Assembly (NCBI RefSeq): GCF_900105165.1
Contig: NZ_LT629740.1
Span: 4,588,001 to 4,652,000 of the forward strand
Reading direction: 5' to 3'
Length of the DNA: 64,000 bases
Source: Mucilaginibacter mallensis
GTDB lineage: Bacteria > Bacteroidota > Bacteroidia > Sphingobacteriales > Sphingobacteriaceae
Below the pieces are notes generated by a model that saw only the letters and a program-made list of their open reading frames with translations, did not search any database and was not told the origin of the DNA. A program made the translations under genes and the position numbers. Shown here piece by piece: positions 27,441 to 34,832 of this stretch. Positions within the stretch are counted from its first letter, which is position 1. Each line of letters opens with the position of its first letter.

Positions 27441-28421
27441 TTATTGCTTTAATAGCCAGGCAAATATAAGTGGGCACACAATTGTAGCGTCAGACTCTAC
27501 AATAAACTTAGGTGTATGTATATCCAGCTTGCCCCAGGTTATTTTTTCGTTTGGAACAGCGCCCGAATACGATCCGTATGATGTTGTTGAGTCAGAAATC
27601 TGGCAGAAATAGCTCCAGAAAGGAATTTCAGGCATCTCCATATCCTGGTAAAGCATCGGCACAACGCATATCGGGAAGTCGCCCGCTATACCACCACCTA
27701 TCTGGAAGAAGCCAATTCCCTTGCCTGAAGAGTTTTTCACATACCAATCGGCCAGCCATGCCATGTATTCAATACCGCTCTTCATGGTTGACGCCTTCAG
27801 CTCTCCTTTTATTATATATGATGCGAAGATGTTACCCATGGTTGAGTCTTCCCATCCCGGTACAACAATCGGCAAATTCTTTTCGGCAGCAGCCAGCATC
27901 CATGAGTTTTTCGGGTCTATCTCATAATATTGCTCCAGATCGCCGCTTAACAGCATTTTGTACATATACTCATGCGGAAAATAACGCTCGCCGCTGTTAT
28001 CAGCATCTTTCCATATTTTGTGGATATGCTTTTGTAAACGCCTGAAAGCTTCTTCCTCAGGGATACAGGTATCAGTTACACGGTTGTAGTGATTCTCTAA
28101 CAGATCCCACTCGTCCTGCGGACTAAGGTCACGGTAATGCGGTACGCGTTTGTAGTGTGAGTGCGCCACCAGGTTCATGATATCTTCTTCAAGATTAGCA
28201 CCTGTACATGATATAATGGCTATTTTATCCTGGCGAATCATTTCAGCCAATGAAATGCCAAGCTCTGCTGTACTCATGGCACCTGCAAGCGTAACCATCA
28301 TTTTTCCACCCTCTTCAAGGTGCGTTTCGTAACCTTTAGCTGCATCCATTAATGCGGCAGCATTAAAGTGCAGGTAGTTTTTTTCAATAAACTGTGATAT
28401 GGGTCCTCTGGTGTTGTTCAT
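27441..28421 (-). CDS. Deoxyhypusine synthase-like protein
   Basis: This 326-residue protein has the deoxyhypusine synthase fold, an NAD-dependent enzyme that in eukaryotes transfers an aminobutyl group from spermidine to eIF5A. The catalytic Lys motif is conserved as EKITWGK (K298). The eukaryotic PKHH motif after GGG is replaced here by GGGIAGDFP, so the Lys-His pair at that place is missing. Bacterial members are thought to act on polyamines, for instance in homospermidine-type reactions, but the substrate is not evident. It has no operon partners and lies 252 bases from actA. Confidence 0.85.
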   Translation of the reverse strand: MNNTRGPISQFIEKNYLHFNAAALMDAAKGYETHLEEGGKMMVTLAGAMSTAELGISLAEMIRQDKIAIISCTGANLEEDIMNLVAHSHYKRVPHYRDLSPQDEWDLLENHYNRVTDTCIPEEEAFRRLQKHIHKIWKDADNSGERYFPHEYMYKMLLSGDLEQYYEIDPKNSWMLAAAEKNLPIVVPGWEDSTMGNIFASYIIKGELKASTMKSGIEYMAWLADWYVKNSSGKGIGFFQIGGGIAGDFPICVVPMLYQDMEMPEIPFWSYFCQISDSTTSYGSYSGAVPNEKITWGKLDIHTPKFIVESDATIVCPLIFAWLLKQ

Positions 28422-28543
28422 AGCTTTGTGATTTTCACCGCAAAAGTAGATATTTTAGGTGATTTCACATTTTAATTTCAAAAATCGTAAAAGCACGGGG
28501 TTCATCAAACAATTTGCTTTTATATTCGCTGTGATTATTATCT

Positions 28544-29689
28544 ATGAAAAAACTTTTCGCACTACTTATACTTCTTCTTAGTTTCCAATCCCTTTTTGCA
28601 CAGGTTGATTTTGTTAAAAGATTTATCAAACGCATGTACTTTGATAAGGATAGCAGTAAAAAAAGCAATTTGGTGCTTATACCCGCCCTTGCTTCATCGC
28701 CCGAAACCGGGGTTGAATTTGGCGGCGCATTTTTATATTCATTTTATGCCGATACTACTCCGCATAATATTACACGGGTATCAAACTTATATGGCTACAC
28801 CAGTATAACCACCAAAGGCCAGGAAAAAGTGAGCCTGAACGCCAGTTACTGGGCTCCGCAAAATACCATTCATTATACCGGATCTATCGGCTTTGTAAAT
28901 TTCCCTTTTGATTTTTATGGCATAGGTAATAATACGCGCAAAGCAGATGTGGAGGCCATTGAGGAAAAACGCACTAAAATGACTTTAGAAGCCGATAAAC
29001 TTGTTGTTAAAAACTTTTATGCCGGCATTGTAGCTGGTGGGTTTAAGTACTATTACTACTCGGGCACCTATGATGAAAATATAGCGTTTAAAACCGACCC
29101 TGCAATTGAAGACAAAAGCGGTGGCTCCAGCGTATACATTGGCCCCAGTTTGACTTATGATACCCGTAACAATAACACCTATACTACAAAGGGTGTTATT
29201 ATTAGTGCTTACCTTAATTTAATGCAGGGCATTTATGGTAATAATAGCTATAAAGGCGGTTTTTTTAATATTGAATATTCAAGTTTTTTTGCTTTGAGCA
29301 AACATTTTGTTTTAGGCTTTGATGTGCAGGAACAGAGTTTAATTGGCGGGCGATCGCCATTTTATTTGTTGCCAGCTTTAGGCAGCGACGAGATGATGCG
29401 CGGATACTATACCGGCCGTTACCGCGACAGGAACTTTATTGCCGGACAAACAGAACTGCGCTACCGGGCAACTGACCGCCTTGGCATTGTAGGCTTTATA
29501 GGTACCGGCGAGGTAGCGCACAATGGCTTTACCGCACATACCTTATTACCCAACTACGGCGGCGGCATACGCTACTATTTCGATACCGAGAAAGGCCTCA
29601 GCATCCGCGCTGATTATGGCTTAGGCGCAAAACCAACCGGCGAACCACGGGAAAGTGGTTTTTATGTTGCGCTGGGGGAATCGTTTTGA
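28544..29689 (+). CDS. BamA/TamA-family outer membrane beta-barrel protein
   Basis: This 381-residue protein has a signal peptide ending SLFAQ, many amphipathic beta strands and a C-terminal Phe, as expected for an Omp85-type barrel (surface antigen domain, PF01103). The loop motif MRGYYTGRYRDRN resembles the VRGF/Y lid-lock motif of Omp85 proteins. There are no POTRA domains, so it is a short barrel-only member. Its function in transport or assembly is not known. It is convergent with a methyltransferase gene across a hairpin. Confidence 0.85.
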   Translation: MKKLFALLILLLSFQSLFAQVDFVKRFIKRMYFDKDSSKKSNLVLIPALASSPETGVEFGGAFLYSFYADTTPHNITRVSNLYGYTSITTKGQEKVSLNASYWAPQNTIHYTGSIGFVNFPFDFYGIGNNTRKADVEAIEEKRTKMTLEADKLVVKNFYAGIVAGGFKYYYYSGTYDENIAFKTDPAIEDKSGGSSVYIGPSLTYDTRNNNTYTTKGVIISAYLNLMQGIYGNNSYKGGFFNIEYSSFFALSKHFVLGFDVQEQSLIGGRSPFYLLPALGSDEMMRGYYTGRYRDRNFIAGQTELRYRATDRLGIVGFIGTGEVAHNGFTAHTLLPNYGGGIRYYFDTEKGLSIRADYGLGAKPTGEPRESGFYVALGESF

Positions 29690-29772
29690 TGTGCAGATGC
29701 GTGGATATGCAGATGTGCGGATGTTTTGTAATGCTTAATTTGCACATCCGCACATTTGCATATCTGCACATC
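29688..29772. repeat. Word-reiteration hairpin (GCAGATGTGC words), convergent genes
   Basis: The left arm (29688-29723) carries GATGTGCAGATGCG and ATGCAGATGTGCGG. The right arm (29745-29772) is CATCCGCACATTTGC, then ATATCTGCACATC. The hairpin covers the stop codon of the barrel gene and could terminate both converging transcripts. The same word family occurs inside gltX at 42805-42834. Confidence 0.82.
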
Positions 29773-29774
29773 GA

Positions 29775-30560
29775 TTAAATCTTTACCAAAAAATCCTCCT
29801 TCACCCGCCCCCCCTTAAAAAACACCAGTCCTATCCAGAACAGGTCAACAGTAATCGTTACTTGGGGGTTGGCTTTTATTTGGGCCCAGGCTTCTTTCAT
29901 GCCTTCGCTCCAGTAGATGTCATCAAAAATAAGTAGCGTATTTTCATGTACTTTGGGCAGGCACCATTCAAAATATTTTAGAGTGGCATCTTTTTGATGG
30001 TTGCCGTCGACAAAAATAAAGTCGAGTTTATCTAAACCATCAATAACACCAGAGAGGGTGTCATCAAAATTACCAATCACTAAATCAATAGTATTTAAAC
30101 CGGCTTTATTAAATACCTGTTGCGCCACTGCCGCGGTTTCGGGCGAACCTTCCAGCGTGTAAACCTTCGCTTGGGGAGCTGCCTTTTGCAGGTAGATGGT
30201 GGTAACACCCAAACAGGTACCAAGTTCAATTATATTATTTGGTTTGATATCAGCCACCAGGCGATAAAGTAATTGTGCCAGCTTTGGCGCCTTTAGGGCA
30301 TGAGCCGCTATGTCGCTTACCTTTTTCTGGTTGTTTTTGTTGATATGTGAGCCCGCGCCCAAGTCGGTTACCGTGATGGTGCGATCATCTGTAAGTAAGT
30401 CTTTACGTATATTTTCAACGTCGGTATATACTTTTTTGGCACTTGAATCGTAAATAATAGTATCAACCAGGCGATAAACGAAAGGTGAATGGATCCCGTG
30501 CCTGTTCTTAGCCTTGATGCGGTGCAGCAGGTAATCTTTGGCAAACCTTATATTAAACAT
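29775..30560 (-). CDS. Class I SAM-dependent methyltransferase
   Basis: The ATG at 30560 is preferred over a TTG six codons upstream, giving 261 residues. The SAM-binding motif I is IIELGTCLGVTTIYL, followed by VYTLEGSPE and the post-motif LDFIFVDGNHQKD, which places it in the Methyltransf_24/O-methyltransferase group. The acidic DD in LLIFDDIYW may bind metal. The substrate is unknown. It is divergent from the SirB1-like gene with a 42-base gap. Confidence 0.88.
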   Translation of the reverse strand: MFNIRFAKDYLLHRIKAKNRHGIHSPFVYRLVDTIIYDSSAKKVYTDVENIRKDLLTDDRTITVTDLGAGSHINKNNQKKVSDIAAHALKAPKLAQLLYRLVADIKPNNIIELGTCLGVTTIYLQKAAPQAKVYTLEGSPETAAVAQQVFNKAGLNTIDLVIGNFDDTLSGVIDGLDKLDFIFVDGNHQKDATLKYFEWCLPKVHENTLLIFDDIYWSEGMKEAWAQIKANPQVTITVDLFWIGLVFFKGGRVKEDFLVKI

Positions 30561-30602
30561 GGTTGTAAAAATATACAAAGTTTAGTATTTTAGCAGAACC
30601 GC

Positions 30603-31460
30603 ATGATAAATGAAACTGAAGTAAACTCATTAATTCGCTTGCTGGACGATCCCGACCAGGAAATATACAACCATGTTCATGATAAACTACTCTCCTACGG
30701 TGTTGAAGCCATCGGATATCTTGAATCGGCATTTGAACAGGCTTTCGACTCCATCCAACAGGAACGCATAGCCAACCTTGTACATGAGATACAGTTTGGC
30801 ATAGTAAAAAACGATCTGCACCTATGGCTGCATGGCGGCGCATTTGATCTGCTGCAAGGCATCCTGATCATTAACCGCTACCAATACCCCGATCTGGACG
30901 AGCAAAAGGTAATTAACCAGATAGAGGGCATTAAGCGTGATATATGGATCCAGATGATGCATGAGGCCAGCGCGCCCGAGCAGATCAAGCTCATAAACCA
31001 TGTGTTCTATAATATATACGGCTTTAGCGGGAATACCAGCAACCATCAGGACCCGCAGAACAGCTACCTGAGCCAGGTACTCGAAACAAAAAAGGGTAAC
31101 CAGATCTCACTGGCAATTATTTATTCCATCATCGCCCAAAAGCTGGATATCCCGGTTTATGGCGTAAACCTGCCGCAGCATTTTATTTTGGCTTATATGG
31201 ATGAGAGCCAGCAAAGCAGTTTTGAAGGCGGCGTGCTATTCTATATAAATGCCTTTAATAAGGGCTTCATTTTCGGCCGCAGGGATGTGGATATGTTTTT
31301 GAAACAGCTCAACCTAAAATCGGACAAGCAATTTTATGAGCCCTGCTCCAATACCGAAATTATAAAACGTGTATTGCGTAACCTCATAAGTTCTTACGAA
31401 CATTTAGGATCAACAGAGAAGGTAGCTGAATTGAATGAGCTGCTGGAGGTGTTGGGGTAA
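30603..31460 (+). CDS. SirB1/transglutaminase-like protein
   Basis: The 285-residue protein matches the SirB1-type transglutaminase-like family, seen in KKGNQISLAIIYSIIAQKLD and VYGVNLPQHFILAYMD. This family has a degenerate transglutaminase fold and its biochemical role is unclear. No signal peptide is present. It is divergent from the methyltransferase and followed by a repeat-rich gap. Confidence 0.85.
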   Translation: MINETEVNSLIRLLDDPDQEIYNHVHDKLLSYGVEAIGYLESAFEQAFDSIQQERIANLVHEIQFGIVKNDLHLWLHGGAFDLLQGILIINRYQYPDLDEQKVINQIEGIKRDIWIQMMHEASAPEQIKLINHVFYNIYGFSGNTSNHQDPQNSYLSQVLETKKGNQISLAIIYSIIAQKLDIPVYGVNLPQHFILAYMDESQQSSFEGGVLFYINAFNKGFIFGRRDVDMFLKQLNLKSDKQFYEPCSNTEIIKRVLRNLISSYEHLGSTEKVAELNELLEVLG

Positions 31461-31481
31461 TATTTATTATACCCATCCATT

Positions 31482-31561
31482 GTCATGCTGAGGTACGAAT
31501 CATCTATTATACAAGCGGACGATTGAACACGGATAGGTTCTTCGCTACCGCTCAGAATGAC
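31482..31561. repeat. REP-like element, GTCATGCTGAGGTACGAA family, copy 1
   Basis: The 80-base element starts GTCATGCTGAGGTACGAAT and ends ACCGCTCAGAATGAC, with TCTATTATACAAG in the centre. Its tips are imperfect inverted repeats. Close copies are at 31672-31750 and 42495-42588, and a reversed variant is at 46681-46745. Confidence 0.88.
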
Positions 31562-31581
31562 AGTTAGAAGGTGAATTCTAC

Positions 31582-31609
31582 CAGCTGTTTGTGTCCTCAC
31601 AAACAGCTG
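31582..31609. repeat. Perfect 12-bp palindrome with TCCT loop
   Basis: CAGCTGTTTGTG and CACAAACAGCTG pair perfectly around a four-base TCCT loop. The core TTTGTGTCCTCACAAA reappears, reversed with one change, in the neighbouring palindrome at 31620-31659. It may act as a terminator for the SirB1-like gene, although no T-run follows. Confidence 0.85.
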
Positions 31610-31619
31610 CAAGTAAAAC

Positions 31620-31659
31620 ATTAACGGATTGTTTGTGGGGACACAAACAATCCGTTAAT
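31620..31659. repeat. Perfect 18-bp palindrome with GGGA loop
   Basis: ATTAACGGATTGTTTGTG and its exact complement CACAAACAATCCGTTAAT are separated by GGGA. The stem is unusually long and perfect for a bacterial intergenic hairpin. Its core is the reverse complement, with one change, of the core of the palindrome at 31582-31609. Confidence 0.88.
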
Positions 31660-31671
31660 ATTCATTCCATT

Positions 31672-31750
31672 GTCATGCTGAGGTACGAAGTATCTATTAT
31701 ACAAGTGGATGATTGAACGCGGACAGGTTCTTCGCTACGCTCAGAATGAC
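31672..31750. repeat. REP-like element, GTCATGCTGAGGTACGAA family, copy 2
   Basis: This 79-base direct copy of the element at 31482-31561 lies 110 bases downstream in the same orientation and differs by a handful of bases. The inner ATCTATTATACAAG and GGTTCTTCGCTA segments are kept. Confidence 0.88.
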
Positions 31751-31797
31751 AGTTAGGTTACGTTAGGTTTTACTAATCACTAATCTCTAACCGCCAA

Positions 31798-32304
31798 TTA
31801 TTTCTTATTATTGATCTTAGCGGCATCTATGAGCTCGCTATCAATCTGATCATCGTAATTAAAGCGGTATAGCACCCAATCATTTTTCGGTTTATAGAAC
31901 ATGAAGGTAAACCTTACAGGTTCATTTTCATGCTTTACTATATAGCTGTACAGAACCAGGCTTGGGGTTGGGGTTTTCTGAACAATGAGCTCCCTGCCTA
32001 AATATTTTCCGACTGTTAATTGCAATGTATCCAGTTTTGCTTTTAGCAGGTTTATCTGACTTACGTTAGTGAACAGTTTATTTGTACTGAACAGATATTC
32101 TACGGCTGAATCAGGACTTGTTTTATATTTTTTAAAGAAGGTTTCTATATAAGAAGCAGCCCCTTTAGGAGCTACAGCAGCAGGTTTAGCGGCCGGTTTG
32201 GCGGCAGTGGCGGGTGCCTGAGCTTTTGCAAACAAAGTAGTACTACAAACTATAGCTGCTAATAAAAATGTCCTATTAAAAAAATACTTTACGTTAAGGT
32301 TCAT
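31798..32304 (-). CDS. Secreted hypothetical protein with Ala/Pro/Lys linker
   Basis: The 168-residue protein has a signal peptide ending LFAKAQ, a low-complexity Ala-Pro-Lys linker (about 30-52) and a compact domain (about 53-160) ending in DWVLYRFNYDDQID. I do not recognise the family. It is probably periplasmic. It has no close operon partner; the next minus-strand gene upstream is pdhB, 417 bases away with the small plus-side PhnA-like unit between. Confidence 0.7.
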   Translation of the reverse strand: MNLNVKYFFNRTFLLAAIVCSTTLFAKAQAPATAAKPAAKPAAVAPKGAASYIETFFKKYKTSPDSAVEYLFSTNKLFTNVSQINLLKAKLDTLQLTVGKYLGRELIVQKTPTPSLVLYSYIVKHENEPVRFTFMFYKPKNDWVLYRFNYDDQIDSELIDAAKINNKK

Positions 32305-32424
32305 GATAATTATTTTAAAACGATAAAATTAATCAAAAGCTAATTGAATGCAGCTAACTTTTTAAAAATAAGTGGTTTGTATAAATTAATACTGAGTAAC
32401 ACATTAAGGTTTGATGCTGATACG

Positions 32425-32643
32425 CTATTTCTTTTTCAGAAAACAGGTTTTAAGTACGATGCTCATACCGTCAATTTTGCAGTCAACTTCTTCATCATTA
32501 TCGGTAAGGCGGATCTTTTTTACCAGGGTTCCCTGTTTCAGAGTGGTGTTACCGCCTTTTACTTTTAAGCTTTTTATCAGTAATACCGAGTCGCCATCAT
32601 TAAGCTGGTTCCCGTTACTGTCTTTTACGTTAGATGCGTCCAT
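32425..32643 (-). CDS. PhnA/YjdM C-terminal domain protein
   Basis: This 72-residue protein consists only of the PhnA C-terminal domain: DSNGNQLNDGDSVLLIKSLK, then VKGGNTTLKQGTLVKKIRL and the IDGMSIVLKTCFLKKK end. E. coli YjdM (about 110 residues) has an extra N-terminal zinc ribbon, which is absent here. Despite the name, a role in phosphonate use is not supported for the family. It lies downstream of the pdhB terminator. Confidence 0.85.
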   Translation of the reverse strand: MDASNVKDSNGNQLNDGDSVLLIKSLKVKGGNTTLKQGTLVKKIRLTDNDEEVDCKIDGMSIVLKTCFLKKK

Positions 32644-32656
32644 AGTTAGTTTAAAG

Positions 32657-32690
32657 TATAAAGCCCGCTATTGTTTTAGCAGGCTTTATA
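32657..32690 (-). terminator. Intrinsic terminator after pdhB
   Basis: TATAAAGCCCGCT and AGCAGGCTTTATA form a 13-base stem with one mismatch around ATTGTTTT. It lies about 30 bases beyond the pdhB stop on the minus strand and just upstream of the PhnA-like gene. Confidence 0.8.
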
Positions 32691-32720
32691 TTATTTGTAT
32701 ATTCAGAAAGTTTGAACGGA

Positions 32721-33704
32721 TTACTTAACCAGGTACATTACTTCCTTAACCGCTTTAATTACGCGCTCAGGGTTTGGCAGGTATTCCTGTATAAGCGTTG
32801 GGGCATAAGGCAATGGAACATCGCCACCCATAATACGCAGGATAGGTGCATCAAGGTAATCAAACGCATCTTTTTGCACTTTAAAGGCAACCTCAGTAGC
32901 TATTGAGCCTAATGGCCAGCTTTCCTCAACTAAAACCAAACGGTTTGTTTTTTTAACAGATGCGATAACAGTTGGGTAATCAATAGGGCGTACAGTACGT
33001 AAGTCGATCACTTCTGCATGGATGCCTTCTTTTTCCAGTTCGGCAGCAGCAGCTATAACTACTTTCATTATTTTACCAAAGCCAACCAAAGTTACATCAG
33101 TACCTTCTTTTACTACTTTAGCTTTTCCTATTTCAATATAGTAAGGTTCTTCAGGCACTTCGCCTTTATCGCCATACATTAATTCTGATTCCATGAAAAT
33201 AACCGGATCGGGATCAATAATAGCTGATTTTAATAAACCTTTGGCATCAGCCGGGTTTGATGGTACAACCACTTTTAAACCAGGGCAGTTAGCATACCAG
33301 TTTTCAAAACACTGGCTGTGTTGTGAACTTAGCATACCCGCGTTACCTGTTGGGCCGCGGAATACGATTGGCACTGAGAACTGGCCACCACTCATTGACA
33401 TGATCTTGGCTGCGCCGTTTATGATCTGATCAATAGCTACCAGTGAAAAGTTAAATGTCATGAATTCGATAATAGGGCGCAAGCCGTTCATGGCCGAGCC
33501 TATGCCTATACCGGCAAAACCTAATTCAGAGATAGGGGTATCAATAACGCGTTTAGCGCCAAATTCATCAAGCATACCCTGGCTTACTTTATAGGCACCG
33601 TTATATTCAGCAACCTCTTCACCCATTAAGTATATATTTTCATCCTTGCGCATTTCTTCGTTCATTGCTTCACGAAGTGCTTCCCTGAATTGTATTTCTC
33701 TCAT
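32721..33704 (-). CDS. pdhB: Pyruvate dehydrogenase E1 component, beta subunit
   Basis: This 327-residue protein (ATG at 33704; an in-frame extension upstream to 33806 runs through the promoter and is not protein-like) is the beta half of the heterotetrameric E1. With the alpha subunit it decarboxylates pyruvate using thiamine diphosphate. The beta-type motifs are MGEEVAEYNGAYKVSQG, FMTFNFSLVAIDQI, SQHSQCFENWYANCPG and RIMGGDVPLPYAP. The alpha subunit gene is not adjacent. A consensus promoter precedes it and a terminator follows. Confidence 0.93.
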   Translation of the reverse strand: MREIQFREALREAMNEEMRKDENIYLMGEEVAEYNGAYKVSQGMLDEFGAKRVIDTPISELGFAGIGIGSAMNGLRPIIEFMTFNFSLVAIDQIINGAAKIMSMSGGQFSVPIVFRGPTGNAGMLSSQHSQCFENWYANCPGLKVVVPSNPADAKGLLKSAIIDPDPVIFMESELMYGDKGEVPEEPYYIEIGKAKVVKEGTDVTLVGFGKIMKVVIAAAAELEKEGIHAEVIDLRTVRPIDYPTVIASVKKTNRLVLVEESWPLGSIATEVAFKVQKDAFDYLDAPILRIMGGDVPLPYAPTLIQEYLPNPERVIKAVKEVMYLVK

Positions 33705-33733
33705 CTTATTAAAAAAATTCTTTTTTTCGGCTG

Positions 33734-33763
33734 CAAATATATGCAATGAAGTGTTAAAAACAA
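33734..33763 (-). promoter_or_regulatory. Promoter of pdhB
   Basis: On the minus strand a TTG (33761-33763) is followed, after exactly 19 bases, by TATATTTG (33734-33741). This matches the Bacteroidota consensus TTG-N19-TAnnTTTG. The start codon at 33704 lies about 30 bases further on. Confidence 0.75.
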
Positions 33764-33870
33764 TTAGTGGCTGTGCGTATTGGTTTTTTTTATTTTCGGA
33801 TGGCAATACCCACTAAAAAAAACAGGAAACTGTAAAATATTGGATATAAAACTTTCTTTAATGCATAATT

Positions 33871-34737
33871 GTGCTGCTCAATGCCAACAAGATTGCAGTA
33901 ATTTATACTTTAGCAGTAAATCTATCCCATTTGAATAACGATCTACCCAAAAAAATATGGTTCCTGTGGTTGCAGGGGCTAGATAATGCTCCGGTTGAGG
34001 TTAAAGAATGCTACAAATCGTGGGTGAAGCATAATCCTGACTGGGAGGTGGTATTTTTAGATGAAAGCAATATTACTGAACATATAACTTTACCTGCATT
34101 GCCGGTAGCAAAATACGTGATCTCCGAAATACTAAGGATAAACCTACTGGCAAAACATGGAGGCGTTTGGGTTGATGCCACCTGTTTTTGTACAAAACCG
34201 CTTGATGAGTGGTTGCCCGCCTATATGGATGCCGGCTTTTTCGCCTTTAACAGGCCAGGGCCCGACAGGATGCTATCCAGCTGGTTCCTGGCATCAAATA
34301 AATACAATTACATTACTACTGCCTATCAAAACAGGGTAAACAAATTCTGGAGCGAAAACACCGGGATACAGCTTATTGACGGTACTCGATGGAACTTCCT
34401 GTACAACAAGCTGCAAAAACAAAACCCGCAGCTATGGTTCAACAGTCTTTTTACCAAAATATTAAAGGTGCACCCCTATTTCTGGTTCCATTATACGTTT
34501 GAATATATTTATCTGAGGGATGCCAATTTCCGGGAGTTATGGGATTCCGTTCCCAAATTCAGCGCAGATATCCCCCACCGTTTGTTATTCGCCGGGCTTT
34601 TTAAACCTGTAACCGAAGAGTTGAAACAGGAAATCGACCAAAAAACATCACCGGTTTATAAACTTACCTGGAAGTATGAGGCAAAAGAGTACCAACCGGG
34701 AACGGTGATGTATTATTTGTTTAATGGTGAGGGCTAA
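33871..34737 (+). CDS. Capsular polysaccharide-type glycosyltransferase (GT32-like)
   Basis: This protein of up to 288 residues resembles the capsular polysaccharide synthesis/GT32 family, seen in PKKIWFLWLQGLDNAPVEV, a sugar-nucleotide site AKHGGVWVDATCFC, and YMDAGFFAFNR. It probably transfers a sugar to a surface glycan. The start is uncertain: a GTG at 33871 or a TTG at 33931, which is close to where family similarity begins. It is a single gene, convergent with the S8 protease across a perfect hairpin. Confidence 0.8.
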   Translation: MLLNANKIAVIYTLAVNLSHLNNDLPKKIWFLWLQGLDNAPVEVKECYKSWVKHNPDWEVVFLDESNITEHITLPALPVAKYVISEILRINLLAKHGGVWVDATCFCTKPLDEWLPAYMDAGFFAFNRPGPDRMLSSWFLASNKYNYITTAYQNRVNKFWSENTGIQLIDGTRWNFLYNKLQKQNPQLWFNSLFTKILKVHPYFWFHYTFEYIYLRDANFRELWDSVPKFSADIPHRLLFAGLFKPVTEELKQEIDQKTSPVYKLTWKYEAKEYQPGTVMYYLFNGEG

Positions 34738-34751
34738 AACTGATATCTTAC

Positions 34752-34785
34752 AAAACTTACGAAGTTTTAAAAAACTTCGTAAGTT
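34752..34785. terminator. Bidirectional hairpin between glycosyltransferase and S8 protease genes
   Basis: AAACTTACGAAGTTTT and AACTTCGTAAGTTT form a long AT-rich stem with A and T runs on either side. It sits 15 bases after the glycosyltransferase stop, between converging genes, so it could terminate both transcripts. Confidence 0.8.
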
Positions 34786-34832
34786 TCATTCTGGCTGATT
34801 ATCCTATCCCAACCAATCTCTAATTACTAAAA

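Larger units (their letters stand above)
31461..31797. other. Repeat-filled intergenic gap
   Basis: This 337-base gap between the converging SirB1-like gene and a small secreted protein gene holds no gene. It contains two REP-like elements (31482-31561, 31672-31750) with two perfect palindromes between them (31582-31609, 31620-31659), and a short half-site of TAATCACTAATC words at about 31770-31790. Confidence 0.85.

Noticed and set aside
33708..33727. A third copy of the ROK operator-like motif upstream of pdhB (CTTATTAAAAAAATT)
   Set aside because: Only about 15 AT-rich bases match, the second arm is missing and the position is between the promoter and the start codon. It is best explained by chance.
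32721..33806. N-terminally extended PdhB starting at 33806
   Set aside because: The extra 34 codons run through a consensus promoter and are not similar to the family. The ATG at 33704 gives the usual length and start.
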